From an uncultured Thermoanaerobaculia bacterium (GTDB lineage Bacteria > Acidobacteriota > Thermoanaerobaculia > Multivoradales > Multivoraceae): 64,000 nucleotides of DNA. The notes under the pieces are model-generated. The model did no database searches. It was not told where the DNA came from and was given only the letters and a program-made list of their open reading frames with translations. Location of the stretch: NCBI GenBank assembly GCA_951813015.1, contig CATOTG010000006.1:1021501-1085500 (forward strand), in the 5' to 3' direction. Below, piece by piece: positions 55,665 through 63,532 of this stretch (positions are counted from its first letter, which is position 1; the number at the start of each line of letters is the position of its first letter). A program made the translations under genes and the position numbers.

Positions 55665-56609
55665 ATGACGCACGCCGCCGATCGGCGGGACCTCGCCTGG
55701 TGGATCGACCGGACGATGCAGGTGCTCGTCCTGGCGGGCGGCCTGTCGGCGATCGTCTTCATCGCCGGCATCTTCCTCTTCATCACGCGGGAGGGCGCCG
55801 GCTTCGTCTTTGACCGATTCGACTTCCGCGAGTTCTTCTTCTCGCCGCGTTGGACCCCGACCTCGAACCACAACCCCACCTACGGCGCCCTCGCCCTGAT
55901 CGCGGGCACGGCCTCCGTGACCGGCCTCGCGATGGTCGTCTCGGTGCCCTTCTCACTCGGCGCCGCGATCTACATCGGCGAGTTCGCCACCGGCCGGGTG
56001 CGCGAGACGCTCAAGGTCCTGGTGGAGCTGTTGGCAGCGATTCCGTCCGTGGTCTGGGGGTTCATCGGACTCTCGATCATGAACCCGCTGATTATCCAGG
56101 TCTTCGACGTGCCGGTGGGTCTCAACGTCCTGAACTCGGGGATCATCCTGGGGTTGATGGCGGCGCCGATCATGACCACGATCGCCGAGGATGCACTCAA
56201 GGCGGTGCCTGACGGATACCGGGAGGCTGCCGAGGCGATGGGCGCGACGCGCTGGCAGGTCACCTTCAAGGTCGTGCTGCCCGCCGCTCGCAACGGTCTG
56301 GTCGCGGCCACACTGCTCGGTGTGGGTCGCGGCTTCGGCGAGACGATGGCGGTGCTGATGGCCAGCGGCCACTCGGTCAACCTGCCGACCAGCCCCTTCG
56401 ACTCGGTGCGGGCGTTGACCGCGACGATCGCGGCCGAGCTGGGTGAGACGGCAGCCGGATCGGACCACTACCAGGCGTTGTTCACGCTCGGCATCTTCCT
56501 GTTCATCGTGACGTTTGCGATCAACCTGGCGGCGGACGTCTTCGTGCGCGGCGGCCGGCGCAAGTACCGCCGACGGGGCCGTCGCCCGGCCGCTTCGGCG
56601 AACCCGTAG
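55665..56609 (+). CDS. pstC: phosphate ABC transporter permease PstC
   Basis: The protein of about 314 aa has six membrane helices and the binding-protein-dependent permease EAA loop (YREAAEAMGATRWQVTFKVV). PstC-type markers include NPTYGALALIAGTASVTG, AAIPSVVWGFIGL and VGRGFGETMAVLMASG. ATG 55665 or GTG 55656 starts it. A basic tail (RGGRRKYRRRGRR) faces the cytoplasm. Confidence 0.94.
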   Translation: MTHAADRRDLAWWIDRTMQVLVLAGGLSAIVFIAGIFLFITREGAGFVFDRFDFREFFFSPRWTPTSNHNPTYGALALIAGTASVTGLAMVVSVPFSLGAAIYIGEFATGRVRETLKVLVELLAAIPSVVWGFIGLSIMNPLIIQVFDVPVGLNVLNSGIILGLMAAPIMTTIAEDALKAVPDGYREAAEAMGATRWQVTFKVVLPAARNGLVAATLLGVGRGFGETMAVLMASGHSVNLPTSPFDSVRALTATIAAELGETAAGSDHYQALFTLGIFLFIVTFAINLAADVFVRGGRRKYRRRGRRPAASANP

Positions 56610-56613
56610 GGAC

Positions 56614-56844
56614 AGCAGCCCGTGGCAGAAGTCGCGCTGCATTCGAGCGGCCATGCATCCCGCCCGGCATCGTGCCAGTCCGTGCGCCCGCTGACGGGCG
56701 CACGGACTGGTTCGCGGGTGGCGCGGAGCGCGCCACCCGGGTTGCTCCTCGGTCGAATATGGCCCGATATACTCCCTCGTCGCGCCTTGCCGGGCGGGCG
56801 CCTGGCCACTCTCGGTGCGACACGGACTTCTGCCACGGGCTGCT
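56614..56844. mobile_element. 231-bp non-autonomous element with 20-bp terminal inverted repeats
   Basis: AGCAGCCCGTGGCAGAAGTC at 56614-56633 is repeated as its exact reverse complement at 56825-56844. Between them are two palindromes (CCGTGCGCCCG/CGGGCGCACGG at 56680-56705 and GGGTGGCGCG/CGCGCCACCC at 56716-56738) and an AT-richer part with CGATATACT near 56766. It has no coding capacity, so it resembles a MITE or BIME. It separates pstC from pstA. No convincing target-site duplication was found. A collapsed copy of the termini is at 26199-26232, and the inner module recurs at 54540-54598. Confidence 0.75.
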
Positions 56845-56858
56845 AGAGGGGGGAGCGC

Positions 56859-57728
56859 GTGTTCGAGGCCACCGAACGCAACCGACGGAACCGGAAGGTC
56901 GAAGGCCTGTTCCGGCTCCTCTTCCTGTGGATGACCTGCATGCTCATCCTGCCGGTCGCCCTGATTCTCGGCGTGCTCATCGTCCGAGGCGGTCCAGCGA
57001 TCTCCTGGGAGTTCCTGTTCACCCGGCCGATCAACAACATGACCGCGGGCGGCATCCTGCCAGCCCTGGTCGGTACCGTGTGGCTGGTCGTCGTCGCCCT
57101 GATCGCCTCGGTGCCGGTCGGCGTGGCGGCCGCGCTCTACCTGAGCGAGTACGCGCCGGACAACCGCCTGACCCGGGCGATCAACCTGGCGATCATCAAC
57201 CTGGCCGGCGTGCCGTCCATCGTTCACGCGCTGTTCGGCCTCGGCGCCTTCGTCATCTTCTTCCGTTTCGGCACCAGCATCCTGGCCGCGAGCCTGACGC
57301 TGGCGATCATGACGCTGCCGGTGGTGATCGTCGCCACCCGGGAGTCGCTCCAGACCGTGCCGCTGGCGTTCCGGGAAGCGTGCTGGAACATGGGCGCGAC
57401 CCGCTGGCAGACGATCCGCAAGGTCGTGTTGCCGAACTCGGTCAGCGGCATCCTGACCGGCGTCATCCTCGAGGTCTCGCGCACGGCCGGCGAGACGGCG
57501 CCGATCATGTTCACCGGCGCGGCGGTCTTCATGCCCTTCCTGCCGCAGGGCGTGCTCGACCAGACGATGGCGATGTCGCTCCATCTGTTCGTCATTTCGA
57601 CTCAGGTGCCGGACGTGCCGGAGCACATGCCCTTCGGCGTCGCACTGGTTCTGATCTCCCTGGTGCTGGCGATGAACGGGCTTTCGATCGCCTTCCGGGT
57701 CTATCTGCGGGGCCGCAAGAAGTGGTGA
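56859..57728 (+). CDS. pstA: phosphate ABC transporter permease PstA
   Basis: The 289-aa permease has six membrane helices and PstA markers: FTRPINNMTAGGILPALVGT, YAPDNRLTRAINLAIINLAGVPS (motif AGVPSIVHALFGLG), FREACWNMGATRWQTIRKVVLP (EAA loop) and SRTAGETAPIMFTGA. GTG 56859 follows GAGGGGGGAG. It comes right after the 231-bp element. Its stop overlaps the start of pstB1. Confidence 0.94.
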   Translation: MFEATERNRRNRKVEGLFRLLFLWMTCMLILPVALILGVLIVRGGPAISWEFLFTRPINNMTAGGILPALVGTVWLVVVALIASVPVGVAAALYLSEYAPDNRLTRAINLAIINLAGVPSIVHALFGLGAFVIFFRFGTSILAASLTLAIMTLPVVIVATRESLQTVPLAFREACWNMGATRWQTIRKVVLPNSVSGILTGVILEVSRTAGETAPIMFTGAAVFMPFLPQGVLDQTMAMSLHLFVISTQVPDVPEHMPFGVALVLISLVLAMNGLSIAFRVYLRGRKKW

Positions 57729-58510
57729 GCACGGCCGCGCCGCCGAGCGCCGACTCCGACTGCGCGATCGACGTGGTCGATCTGGCGATCCGCTACCACG
57801 GACAGTTGGCGCTCTCCGGGGTCACGCTGAAGGTTCCGGCGCACGACATCTTCGGCGTCATCGGACCGGCGAACAGCGGCAAGACGTCCTTCCTGCGCGC
57901 CGTCAACCGGATGGACCTGATGACGGCCGGCATGGAGGTTTCGGGGAGCGTTCGGGTCGAGGGTCGGGACGTTCGCAGTTGGCGCAATCCGTATGCCCTG
58001 CGACGGCGCATCGGCGTCGTCTTCCCGCTGCCGGTGGGTCTGCCGATGACGATCTACGAGAACGTCGCGCTGTCGTCGCGGCTGCGAGGCACCCGGAACA
58101 AGGCCGACCTGGACGTGATCGTGGAACGCTGTCTCCGGCGGGCCGCGCTCTGGGACGAGGTGAAGGACCGGCTCGATTCCCTGGGCAGCCTTCTGTCGGG
58201 CGGGCAGCAGCAGCGCCTGACGATCGCCCGCGCCCTGTCCCAGGATCCGTCGATCCTGCTGCTCGACGAATTCTCGATCGCGGTCGATCCGGTAACCACG
58301 ATGCGGATCGAGGAAGTGCTCTCGGAACTCAAGTCCGAGATGACGATCGTGCTGGTCACGAATCTCGTGCAGCAGGCGCGGCGGCTGGCCTCGCAGACCG
58401 CCTTCTTCCTGACCGGCGAGCTGGTCGAGGTGACGGAGACAGAGGCGATGTTCGAGGGCGCCGCTCAGGACCCGCGGACCACCGCCTACGTCGAAGGGAA
58501 GTTCGGATGA
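57725..58510 (+). CDS. pstB1: PstB-like ATPase 1, non-catalytic half
   Basis: The 261-aa ABC ATPase keeps Walker A GPANSGKT (47-54), a perfect signature LSGGQQQRLTIARA (157-170) and Walker B LLLDEF (Glu182). The Q-loop Gln is replaced by Pro101 (VVFPLP instead of VVFQKP), the D-loop SALD is IAVD, and the switch His is Asn213 (VTNLVQQA instead of VTHNMQQA). Losing Gln and His should disable hydrolysis at its own Walker site, while its signature can still serve the partner's site. It overlaps both pstA and pstB2 by 4 nt. Confidence 0.9.
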   Translation: MSTAAPPSADSDCAIDVVDLAIRYHGQLALSGVTLKVPAHDIFGVIGPANSGKTSFLRAVNRMDLMTAGMEVSGSVRVEGRDVRSWRNPYALRRRIGVVFPLPVGLPMTIYENVALSSRLRGTRNKADLDVIVERCLRRAALWDEVKDRLDSLGSLLSGGQQQRLTIARALSQDPSILLLDEFSIAVDPVTTMRIEEVLSELKSEMTIVLVTNLVQQARRLASQTAFFLTGELVEVTETEAMFEGAAQDPRTTAYVEGKFG

Positions 58511-59340
58511 CCTTGAGCGGCGGTTCGATACCGGCCACTCAGGCGACGGAAGCGGCACTTGCGGCCGCGGATCCGCCGGCGGCCATCCTGATCGAGAAGC
58601 TGAGCCTCTGGTATGGCGACTTCCAGGCCTTGTTCGACGTCGACCTGCGGGTGCGGGCCGGTGCGATCACGTCCCTGATCGGCCCTTCGGGCTGCGGCAA
58701 GACGACGCTGCTCCGGTCGGTCAACCGGATCAACGAGCGTCTCGGCTACGTGCGCACGACCGGCAGCATCCGGCTCTGGGGACTCAATGTGCTCGACTCC
58801 ACGGTCGAACTGGCTCAGCTTCGCAAGCAGGTGGGCATGGTCTTCCAGCGCCCGAACCCGCTACCCCTGTCGGTTCGGGACAATGTCCTGTTCGGGACCC
58901 GGGTTCACCGCCCGAACGAACGCCAGCCGACGAGAGGCGAGTCCGACCGGATCGTCGAGGAGGCACTGCGCGAGGTGCTCCTCTGGGACGAGCTGAAGGA
59001 CTCGCTCGACCGCCGCGGCACGGAGCTCTCGCTCGAGCAGCAGCAGAAGCTATGTATCGCCCGGCTGCTGCCGGTCAAGCCGAAGCTGTTGCTGATGGAC
59101 GAACCCTGCTCGGCGCTCGACCCGGCCGGTACGGAGGCTGTCGAGGAGCTGATCTGGAAGCTGCGCGGCGACTACACGATCCTGATCGTCACCCACAACA
59201 TGGCTCAGGCACGCCGGGCGAGCGAAGAGTGCGTCTTCATGCTGCTCGGCGAGATGATCGAGCACAGCGACACGGCATCGATGTTCCTCAACCCGGCGAA
59301 CAGGAAGACGGCGGACTACATCGAGGGCCGCTACGGGTAG
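58507..59340 (+). CDS. pstB2: PstB-like ATPase 2, catalytic half
   Basis: The 277-aa ABC ATPase has an intact Walker A GPSGCGKTT (59-67), Q-loop FQRPNP (Gln114), Walker B LLLMDEP with catalytic Glu199, D-loop SALD and switch His230 (VTHNMAQAR). Its signature is degenerate: LSLEQQQKLCIAR (174-186), with Leu-Glu in place of Gly-Gly. This complements pstB1, so one good site (PstB2 Walker/His plus PstB1 signature) and one dead site are predicted in a heterodimer. Its start is the ATGA overlap with pstB1. No phoU follows. Confidence 0.92.
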   Translation: MTLSGGSIPATQATEAALAAADPPAAILIEKLSLWYGDFQALFDVDLRVRAGAITSLIGPSGCGKTTLLRSVNRINERLGYVRTTGSIRLWGLNVLDSTVELAQLRKQVGMVFQRPNPLPLSVRDNVLFGTRVHRPNERQPTRGESDRIVEEALREVLLWDELKDSLDRRGTELSLEQQQKLCIARLLPVKPKLLLMDEPCSALDPAGTEAVEELIWKLRGDYTILIVTHNMAQARRASEECVFMLLGEMIEHSDTASMFLNPANRKTADYIEGRYG

Positions 59341-59440
59341 GACGTCGTCGGCTCGCTGTCTCGCCGCATCGAGGCGGTTCGTGTTTCTCCTTGGACAGAC
59401 TGCCGAGCCGTCGCATGGTTTGGCGTCGCCATGTCATGAT

Positions 59441-59469
59441 GTCGTCATATTTCCCGGAAGAATGACGAC
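59441..59469 (+). promoter_or_regulatory. inverted repeat just upstream of the DUF4143 ATPase start
   Basis: GTCGTCAT (59441-59448) and ATGACGAC (59462-59469) are perfect complements separated by 13 nt, ending 3 nt before GTG 59473 and covering the place of the ribosome-binding site. The neighbourhood is AT-richer than its surroundings. It may be an operator or a translation-blocking hairpin. Confidence 0.45.
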
Positions 59470-59472
59470 GTT

Positions 59473-60633
59473 GTGTACAACGAACCCTATCCGCGGTTGG
59501 GCCGGCTGCCACGCCAGAGCTTCTTCCTGCTCGGTGTCCGTGGGGTCGGCAAGAGCACCTGGGCGCGCCGCAGTCTCTCCGACGCTCATTGGATCGACCT
59601 GCTCGACGAGGCGCGGTATCAGGACTACCTGGTCGACCCATCCTTGTTTGCCGCAGAGCTGCGATCGATCGCGCCCGGAGACCGGGTGGTGGTCGACGAG
59701 ATCCAGCGGCTGCCGAATCTCCTGAACGAAGTCCATCGGTTCATCGAGGAGCGCGGGCTTCGCTTCGCGCTGCTGGGATCGAGCGCCCGCAAGTTGAAGG
59801 CGGCGGGAGTCAACCTCCTGGTCGGGCGCGCCTTGCGCCGGATGATGCATCCGTTGACGCCGGAGGAACTCGGCGCCGACTTCGACCTGGAGACGGCGCT
59901 TCGCTCGGGGACGATTCCGCTCGTGTGGATGGCGGAGGACCGTCGGGCGGCGCTCGAAAGCTACGTGCAGCTCTATCTGCGCGAAGAGATCCGCGCGGAG
60001 GCGCTGGTCAGGAACCTGGCCGGCTTCGCTCGTTTTCTGCCGGTTGCCGCCCTGTGCCACGGCGCTGTCGTGAACGTCTCGGGGTTGGCGCGTGATTGCG
60101 GCGTCTCCCGAACGACGGTGCAGGGCTACCTGGAGATCCTGGAGGACACCCTGCTCGCGTATCGGCTGCCGGCGTTCGAAGCGAAACTGCGCGTGCGGGA
60201 GCGACGACACCCCAAGCTCTACTGGATCGACGCCGGACTGGTTCGGGCGACGAAGAGGCTCTACGGTCCGGTCGCGCCCGAGGAGCGCGGGGCGCTCGTC
60301 GAAGGATGGGTGCTGCATCTGCTCCGGGCGCACGGGGAGGGGACGGACCTGTACGAAGCTGTCCACTATTGGAGCCCCCATTCCGCCGCGCGGACGGAGG
60401 TGGACTTCCTCCTGCGCCGAGGTGGAGATCTGCTGGCGATCGAAGTGAAGCCACAGGGCAGGTACCACACCGGTCTGCTCCGCGGCTTGCGGGCGGTGGC
60501 CCAACTGAGCGGGATGACCCGAAGGATCCTCCTCTACGGAGGCAGACGCTCGTTCCGGACCGAGGACGGAATCGACGTCTGGACGTTCGACCGGATGCAC
60601 CGAAGTCTTGCCGAGGACGGGCTCTGGCCGTAA
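59473..60633 (+). CDS. AAA ATPase with DUF4143 domain
   Basis: The 386-aa protein has a P-loop GVRGVGKST (21-29), Walker B RVVVDEIQRLPNLL and sensor LLGSSARKLKAAG, then a helical middle and the C-terminal DUF4143 domain with a nuclease-like core (TEVDFLLRRGGDLLAIEVKP) and a winged-helix-like segment (VNVSGLARDCGVSRTTVQGYLEIL). These ATPases are frequent, often as dispersed accessory genes; roles are unclear. It stands alone with its own upstream inverted repeat. Start GTG 59473. Confidence 0.9.
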   Translation: MYNEPYPRLGRLPRQSFFLLGVRGVGKSTWARRSLSDAHWIDLLDEARYQDYLVDPSLFAAELRSIAPGDRVVVDEIQRLPNLLNEVHRFIEERGLRFALLGSSARKLKAAGVNLLVGRALRRMMHPLTPEELGADFDLETALRSGTIPLVWMAEDRRAALESYVQLYLREEIRAEALVRNLAGFARFLPVAALCHGAVVNVSGLARDCGVSRTTVQGYLEILEDTLLAYRLPAFEAKLRVRERRHPKLYWIDAGLVRATKRLYGPVAPEERGALVEGWVLHLLRAHGEGTDLYEAVHYWSPHSAARTEVDFLLRRGGDLLAIEVKPQGRYHTGLLRGLRAVAQLSGMTRRILLYGGRRSFRTEDGIDVWTFDRMHRSLAEDGLWP

Positions 60634-60793
60634 GCGGCGCCCGCGCAGGCCGACGGGCTCGGACCGGGTCGCCGGGCGGGCGCAGCCTGAACTCCAGGGA
60701 AGCGCTACGGGCGGGCGGAAGGCAGCGAGTACCTGCGGCTCTATGGCATCATCGGCCGCTGTTCCGGGACATTGATCAGAAGCGGAGGCGTTG

Positions 60794-62005
60794 ATGGGCA
60801 GGTACGGACTGACGGACGAGGTGGTTGAACTCCGCGAGCAGATGCGCGCGTTCATCGACGGCGAGGTGATTCCGGCCGAGCCGGACCTGGAGTCGGAGTC
60901 GGGAGAGGACCGCACGCGCGGCCGGCTGGCCGAGCTCAAGGCGCTGGCCAAGCAGCGGGGCCTGTGGGCCTTGGGGCATCCCGCGGAGATCGGCGGGGGC
61001 GGGCTCCCGCTCATGCCCTTCGTCTACCTGAACGAGATCATCGGCCGCTCGCACTACGGCCAGGTCGCCGTGGGCTCGGCGTCGATGCAGGACTCGATCA
61101 TGCTCCACCTTTACGCCAGTGACGAACAGAGGGAGCGGTGGCTCAAGCCCCTGGTGGCGGGCGACATCTATCCGTCCGTCGGGTTGACCGAGCCGGAGGT
61201 CGCCGGCTCCGACCCGACCCTGATGCAGACCCGGGCGGTGCTCGACGGCGACGACTGGGTGATCAACGGTCACAAGTGGTTCACCAGCGGCGCCAGCCGG
61301 GCCGCGTTCACGACCTGCTTCGCGTTGACCGAGCCGGAGGCCCAGGGCCACCGCAAGTTCTCTTCGATCATCGTGCCGACGGACACGCCGGGCTACGAGA
61401 TCGTGCGCGCGGTGCCGACGATGGGCACGACGGCCGGCCAGCACTGCGAGGTCCGCTACAACGATGTCCGGGTGCCCAGGGACAACCTGCTCGGCGGCCG
61501 CGGCGAAGGGTTCGTCATCGCCCAGAAGCGGCTGGGGCCGGGCCGCATCTTCCACTGCATGAGGTGGCTGGGGCAGGCCCAGCGGGCCTTCGAGCTGATG
61601 TGCGACCGCGCCAAGTCGCGCTGGGCGCACGGTTCCTACCTCTCGGAGAAGGGCGAGATCCAGCGCTACATCGCCGAGTCGGCGGCGGAGATCCAGGCCG
61701 CCCGGCTGATGACCCTGGACGCCGCCGAGGCGATGGACCGTGGCGACCGCGCCCGGGTCGAGATCTCGCTGATCAAGTTCTGGGGCGCGCGGATGCTCCA
61801 CAACGTGATCGATCGGGCGATCCAGGTTCACGGCGCGCTCGGCGTGACCGGCGATACGCCGCTTGAGAAGATGTACCGCGAGGCGCGCTACGCGCGGCTC
61901 TACGACGGCCCGGACGAGGTGCACCGCATGGTCGTCGCGCGGCGCATCCTGCGCGATCCGCAGGGCCGGGTGCCCTGGGGCACGCTGGGCGGCGGCGAGA
62001 ACTAA
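60794..62005 (+). CDS. acyl-CoA dehydrogenase family protein
   Basis: The 403-aa flavoenzyme has ACAD motifs: VGLTEPEVAGSDPTLMQTRA, VINGHKWFTSGA, the FAD/ETF region HKWFTSG to RVPRDNLLGG, a helical C-terminus with QVHGALGVTGDTPLEKMYR, and YDGPDEVHRM carrying the usual catalytic Glu position. It resembles the ACAD10/11-type branch. The substrate is unknown. TTG 60791 or ATG 60794 starts it. A catalytic partner such as an enoyl-CoA hydratase is not adjacent. Confidence 0.92.
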   Translation: MGRYGLTDEVVELREQMRAFIDGEVIPAEPDLESESGEDRTRGRLAELKALAKQRGLWALGHPAEIGGGGLPLMPFVYLNEIIGRSHYGQVAVGSASMQDSIMLHLYASDEQRERWLKPLVAGDIYPSVGLTEPEVAGSDPTLMQTRAVLDGDDWVINGHKWFTSGASRAAFTTCFALTEPEAQGHRKFSSIIVPTDTPGYEIVRAVPTMGTTAGQHCEVRYNDVRVPRDNLLGGRGEGFVIAQKRLGPGRIFHCMRWLGQAQRAFELMCDRAKSRWAHGSYLSEKGEIQRYIAESAAEIQAARLMTLDAAEAMDRGDRARVEISLIKFWGARMLHNVIDRAIQVHGALGVTGDTPLEKMYREARYARLYDGPDEVHRMVVARRILRDPQGRVPWGTLGGGEN

Positions 62006-62147
62006 GGGCTTGTGCCGCGGAGACCGGGTGCGCCGGCGTCCCCGCCGGCTGTGGCGCGGGTCTTCTGACCCGCATCGAGGAAGACGTGCCGCGAAGTGGC
62101 GACTTGCCGCGGCGCCTGGCCTTCCGTGGTCGCGGTCGGTTCTCGCA

Positions 62148-63488
62148 GTGGTCGTCATCGTCCTCGGAGCCTTGGCACTGACTTCATCGCCGACCACCGC
62201 CCAGTTGCGGGCCGGCGCCGCCGCGGTCGAGATCACGCCGCCGGCCGGCGCCCTGCTCTACGGCTACGGCGCCCGCGGCACGAACCGGTCGGAGGGAGTT
62301 CACGATCCGCTCCATGCGCGGGCGCTCGTCCTCGAAGCGGGCGGTGAGACGGCCGCGCTGGTGACGCTCGATCTCGGTTCGATCCGCAAGGAGAACACCC
62401 TGCCCGTGCGGCAGGCGGTCCGCGACGCCGCCGGCTTCGACCACGTGCTGCTGAACGCCTCCCACGCCCACTCCGCGCCACTGTTCGAGTCGGACTTCCC
62501 GAGCGCGGAGAGTCCGTGGATCGGGGAACTGGAGCGGAAGATCGCCGGCGTCGTCCTCAAGGCCCATGCCGCTCTCCGACCTGCCCGCGTCGCGGTGGGC
62601 TGGGGCCGGGCGAGCGAGGGGCACAACCGGCGCCGGGTGCTCCCGGACGGCAGCGTCGAGATGTTCTGGCGCAACCGCGAGCGGCTGCCGACCGCGCCGC
62701 TCGACGAGGCTGTCGGCGTGCTGGCGGTCGACGGCGCGGACGGCGAAGCGATCGCCACGGTCGTCAACTTCGCCGTTCACCCGGTCATCCTGGGGCCCGA
62801 GAACATGCTCGTCTCGGCCGACTATCCGGGCGCGATGGCCGCTCTGGTCGCGGAGAGGGGAGGCGGCGTGCCGATGTTCCTGCAGGGCGCCGCCGGCGAC
62901 ATCAACCCGTTCTGGGACAAGACGCCGCCCGCGGAAGGCGCTTTCGAGCAGGTACGGATGGCGGGAGAGCGGCTGGGGCAGGAGGTCCTCCGCGTTCGCG
63001 CCGATCTGGCCGCGGCGGAGGCCTTCCACGATCCGGCCAGCCTGTCCGTGAAGCGCCACCTGGTGACGCTCGACCCGCGCTGGGACCTCGACTCTCCGGT
63101 GGTCGAGCAGGGCTTCCGGCGCCACGGGCTCGAGGCGTCCCTTCAGAGGTACAGAGCGCGCTTCCCGCGCGAACGGGAGGCCGAGGTGAACACTCTGGTT
63201 CTTGGCGACCGCGGCGAAGGCCAGTTCGCCCTCGCCACGTTCCCCGGCGAGTTCTTCGTCGAGCACCAGCTCCGCCTGCGGGCCGCGACTCCGGTATCCC
63301 ACGTCTTCTTTGCCGGCTACACCAACGGCGAACTCGCCTACTTCCCGACCATCGCCGCGGCGGCGCAGGGCGGCTACGGCGGCAGGGAAGCTACGATTGT
63401 CGAGGTCGGCGCCGGCGAGAAGCTGGTCGATCTGGCCGCGGTTTCGATTCTCGAGCAGGCCGGTTGGCTGCGCGACGCGCCGCCCTGA
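62148..63488 (+). CDS. neutral/alkaline ceramidase-like secreted protein
   Basis: The protein (about 446 aa from GTG 62148; the true start may be a little upstream, where a basic stretch would complete the signal peptide) has a hydrophobic leader, AGAAAVEITPPAGALLYGYG, LLNASHAHSAP with zinc-type His residues, VVNFAVHPVILG and MFLQGAAGDINPFW. These match the N-terminal domain of neutral ceramidases, but in the GDVSPN active-site loop Ser is Asn (GDINPF) and the usual C-terminal domain is absent. Family members without the Ser are common and probably not ceramidases. The frame is open to 61863 without similarity. Confidence 0.75.
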   Translation: MVVIVLGALALTSSPTTAQLRAGAAAVEITPPAGALLYGYGARGTNRSEGVHDPLHARALVLEAGGETAALVTLDLGSIRKENTLPVRQAVRDAAGFDHVLLNASHAHSAPLFESDFPSAESPWIGELERKIAGVVLKAHAALRPARVAVGWGRASEGHNRRRVLPDGSVEMFWRNRERLPTAPLDEAVGVLAVDGADGEAIATVVNFAVHPVILGPENMLVSADYPGAMAALVAERGGGVPMFLQGAAGDINPFWDKTPPAEGAFEQVRMAGERLGQEVLRVRADLAAAEAFHDPASLSVKRHLVTLDPRWDLDSPVVEQGFRRHGLEASLQRYRARFPREREAEVNTLVLGDRGEGQFALATFPGEFFVEHQLRLRAATPVSHVFFAGYTNGELAYFPTIAAAAQGGYGGREATIVEVGAGEKLVDLAAVSILEQAGWLRDAPP

Positions 63489-63532
63489 GCCGCCGGCTCT
63501 TCCAACACATCCGCCCCCCGAGGAGACTCGAT

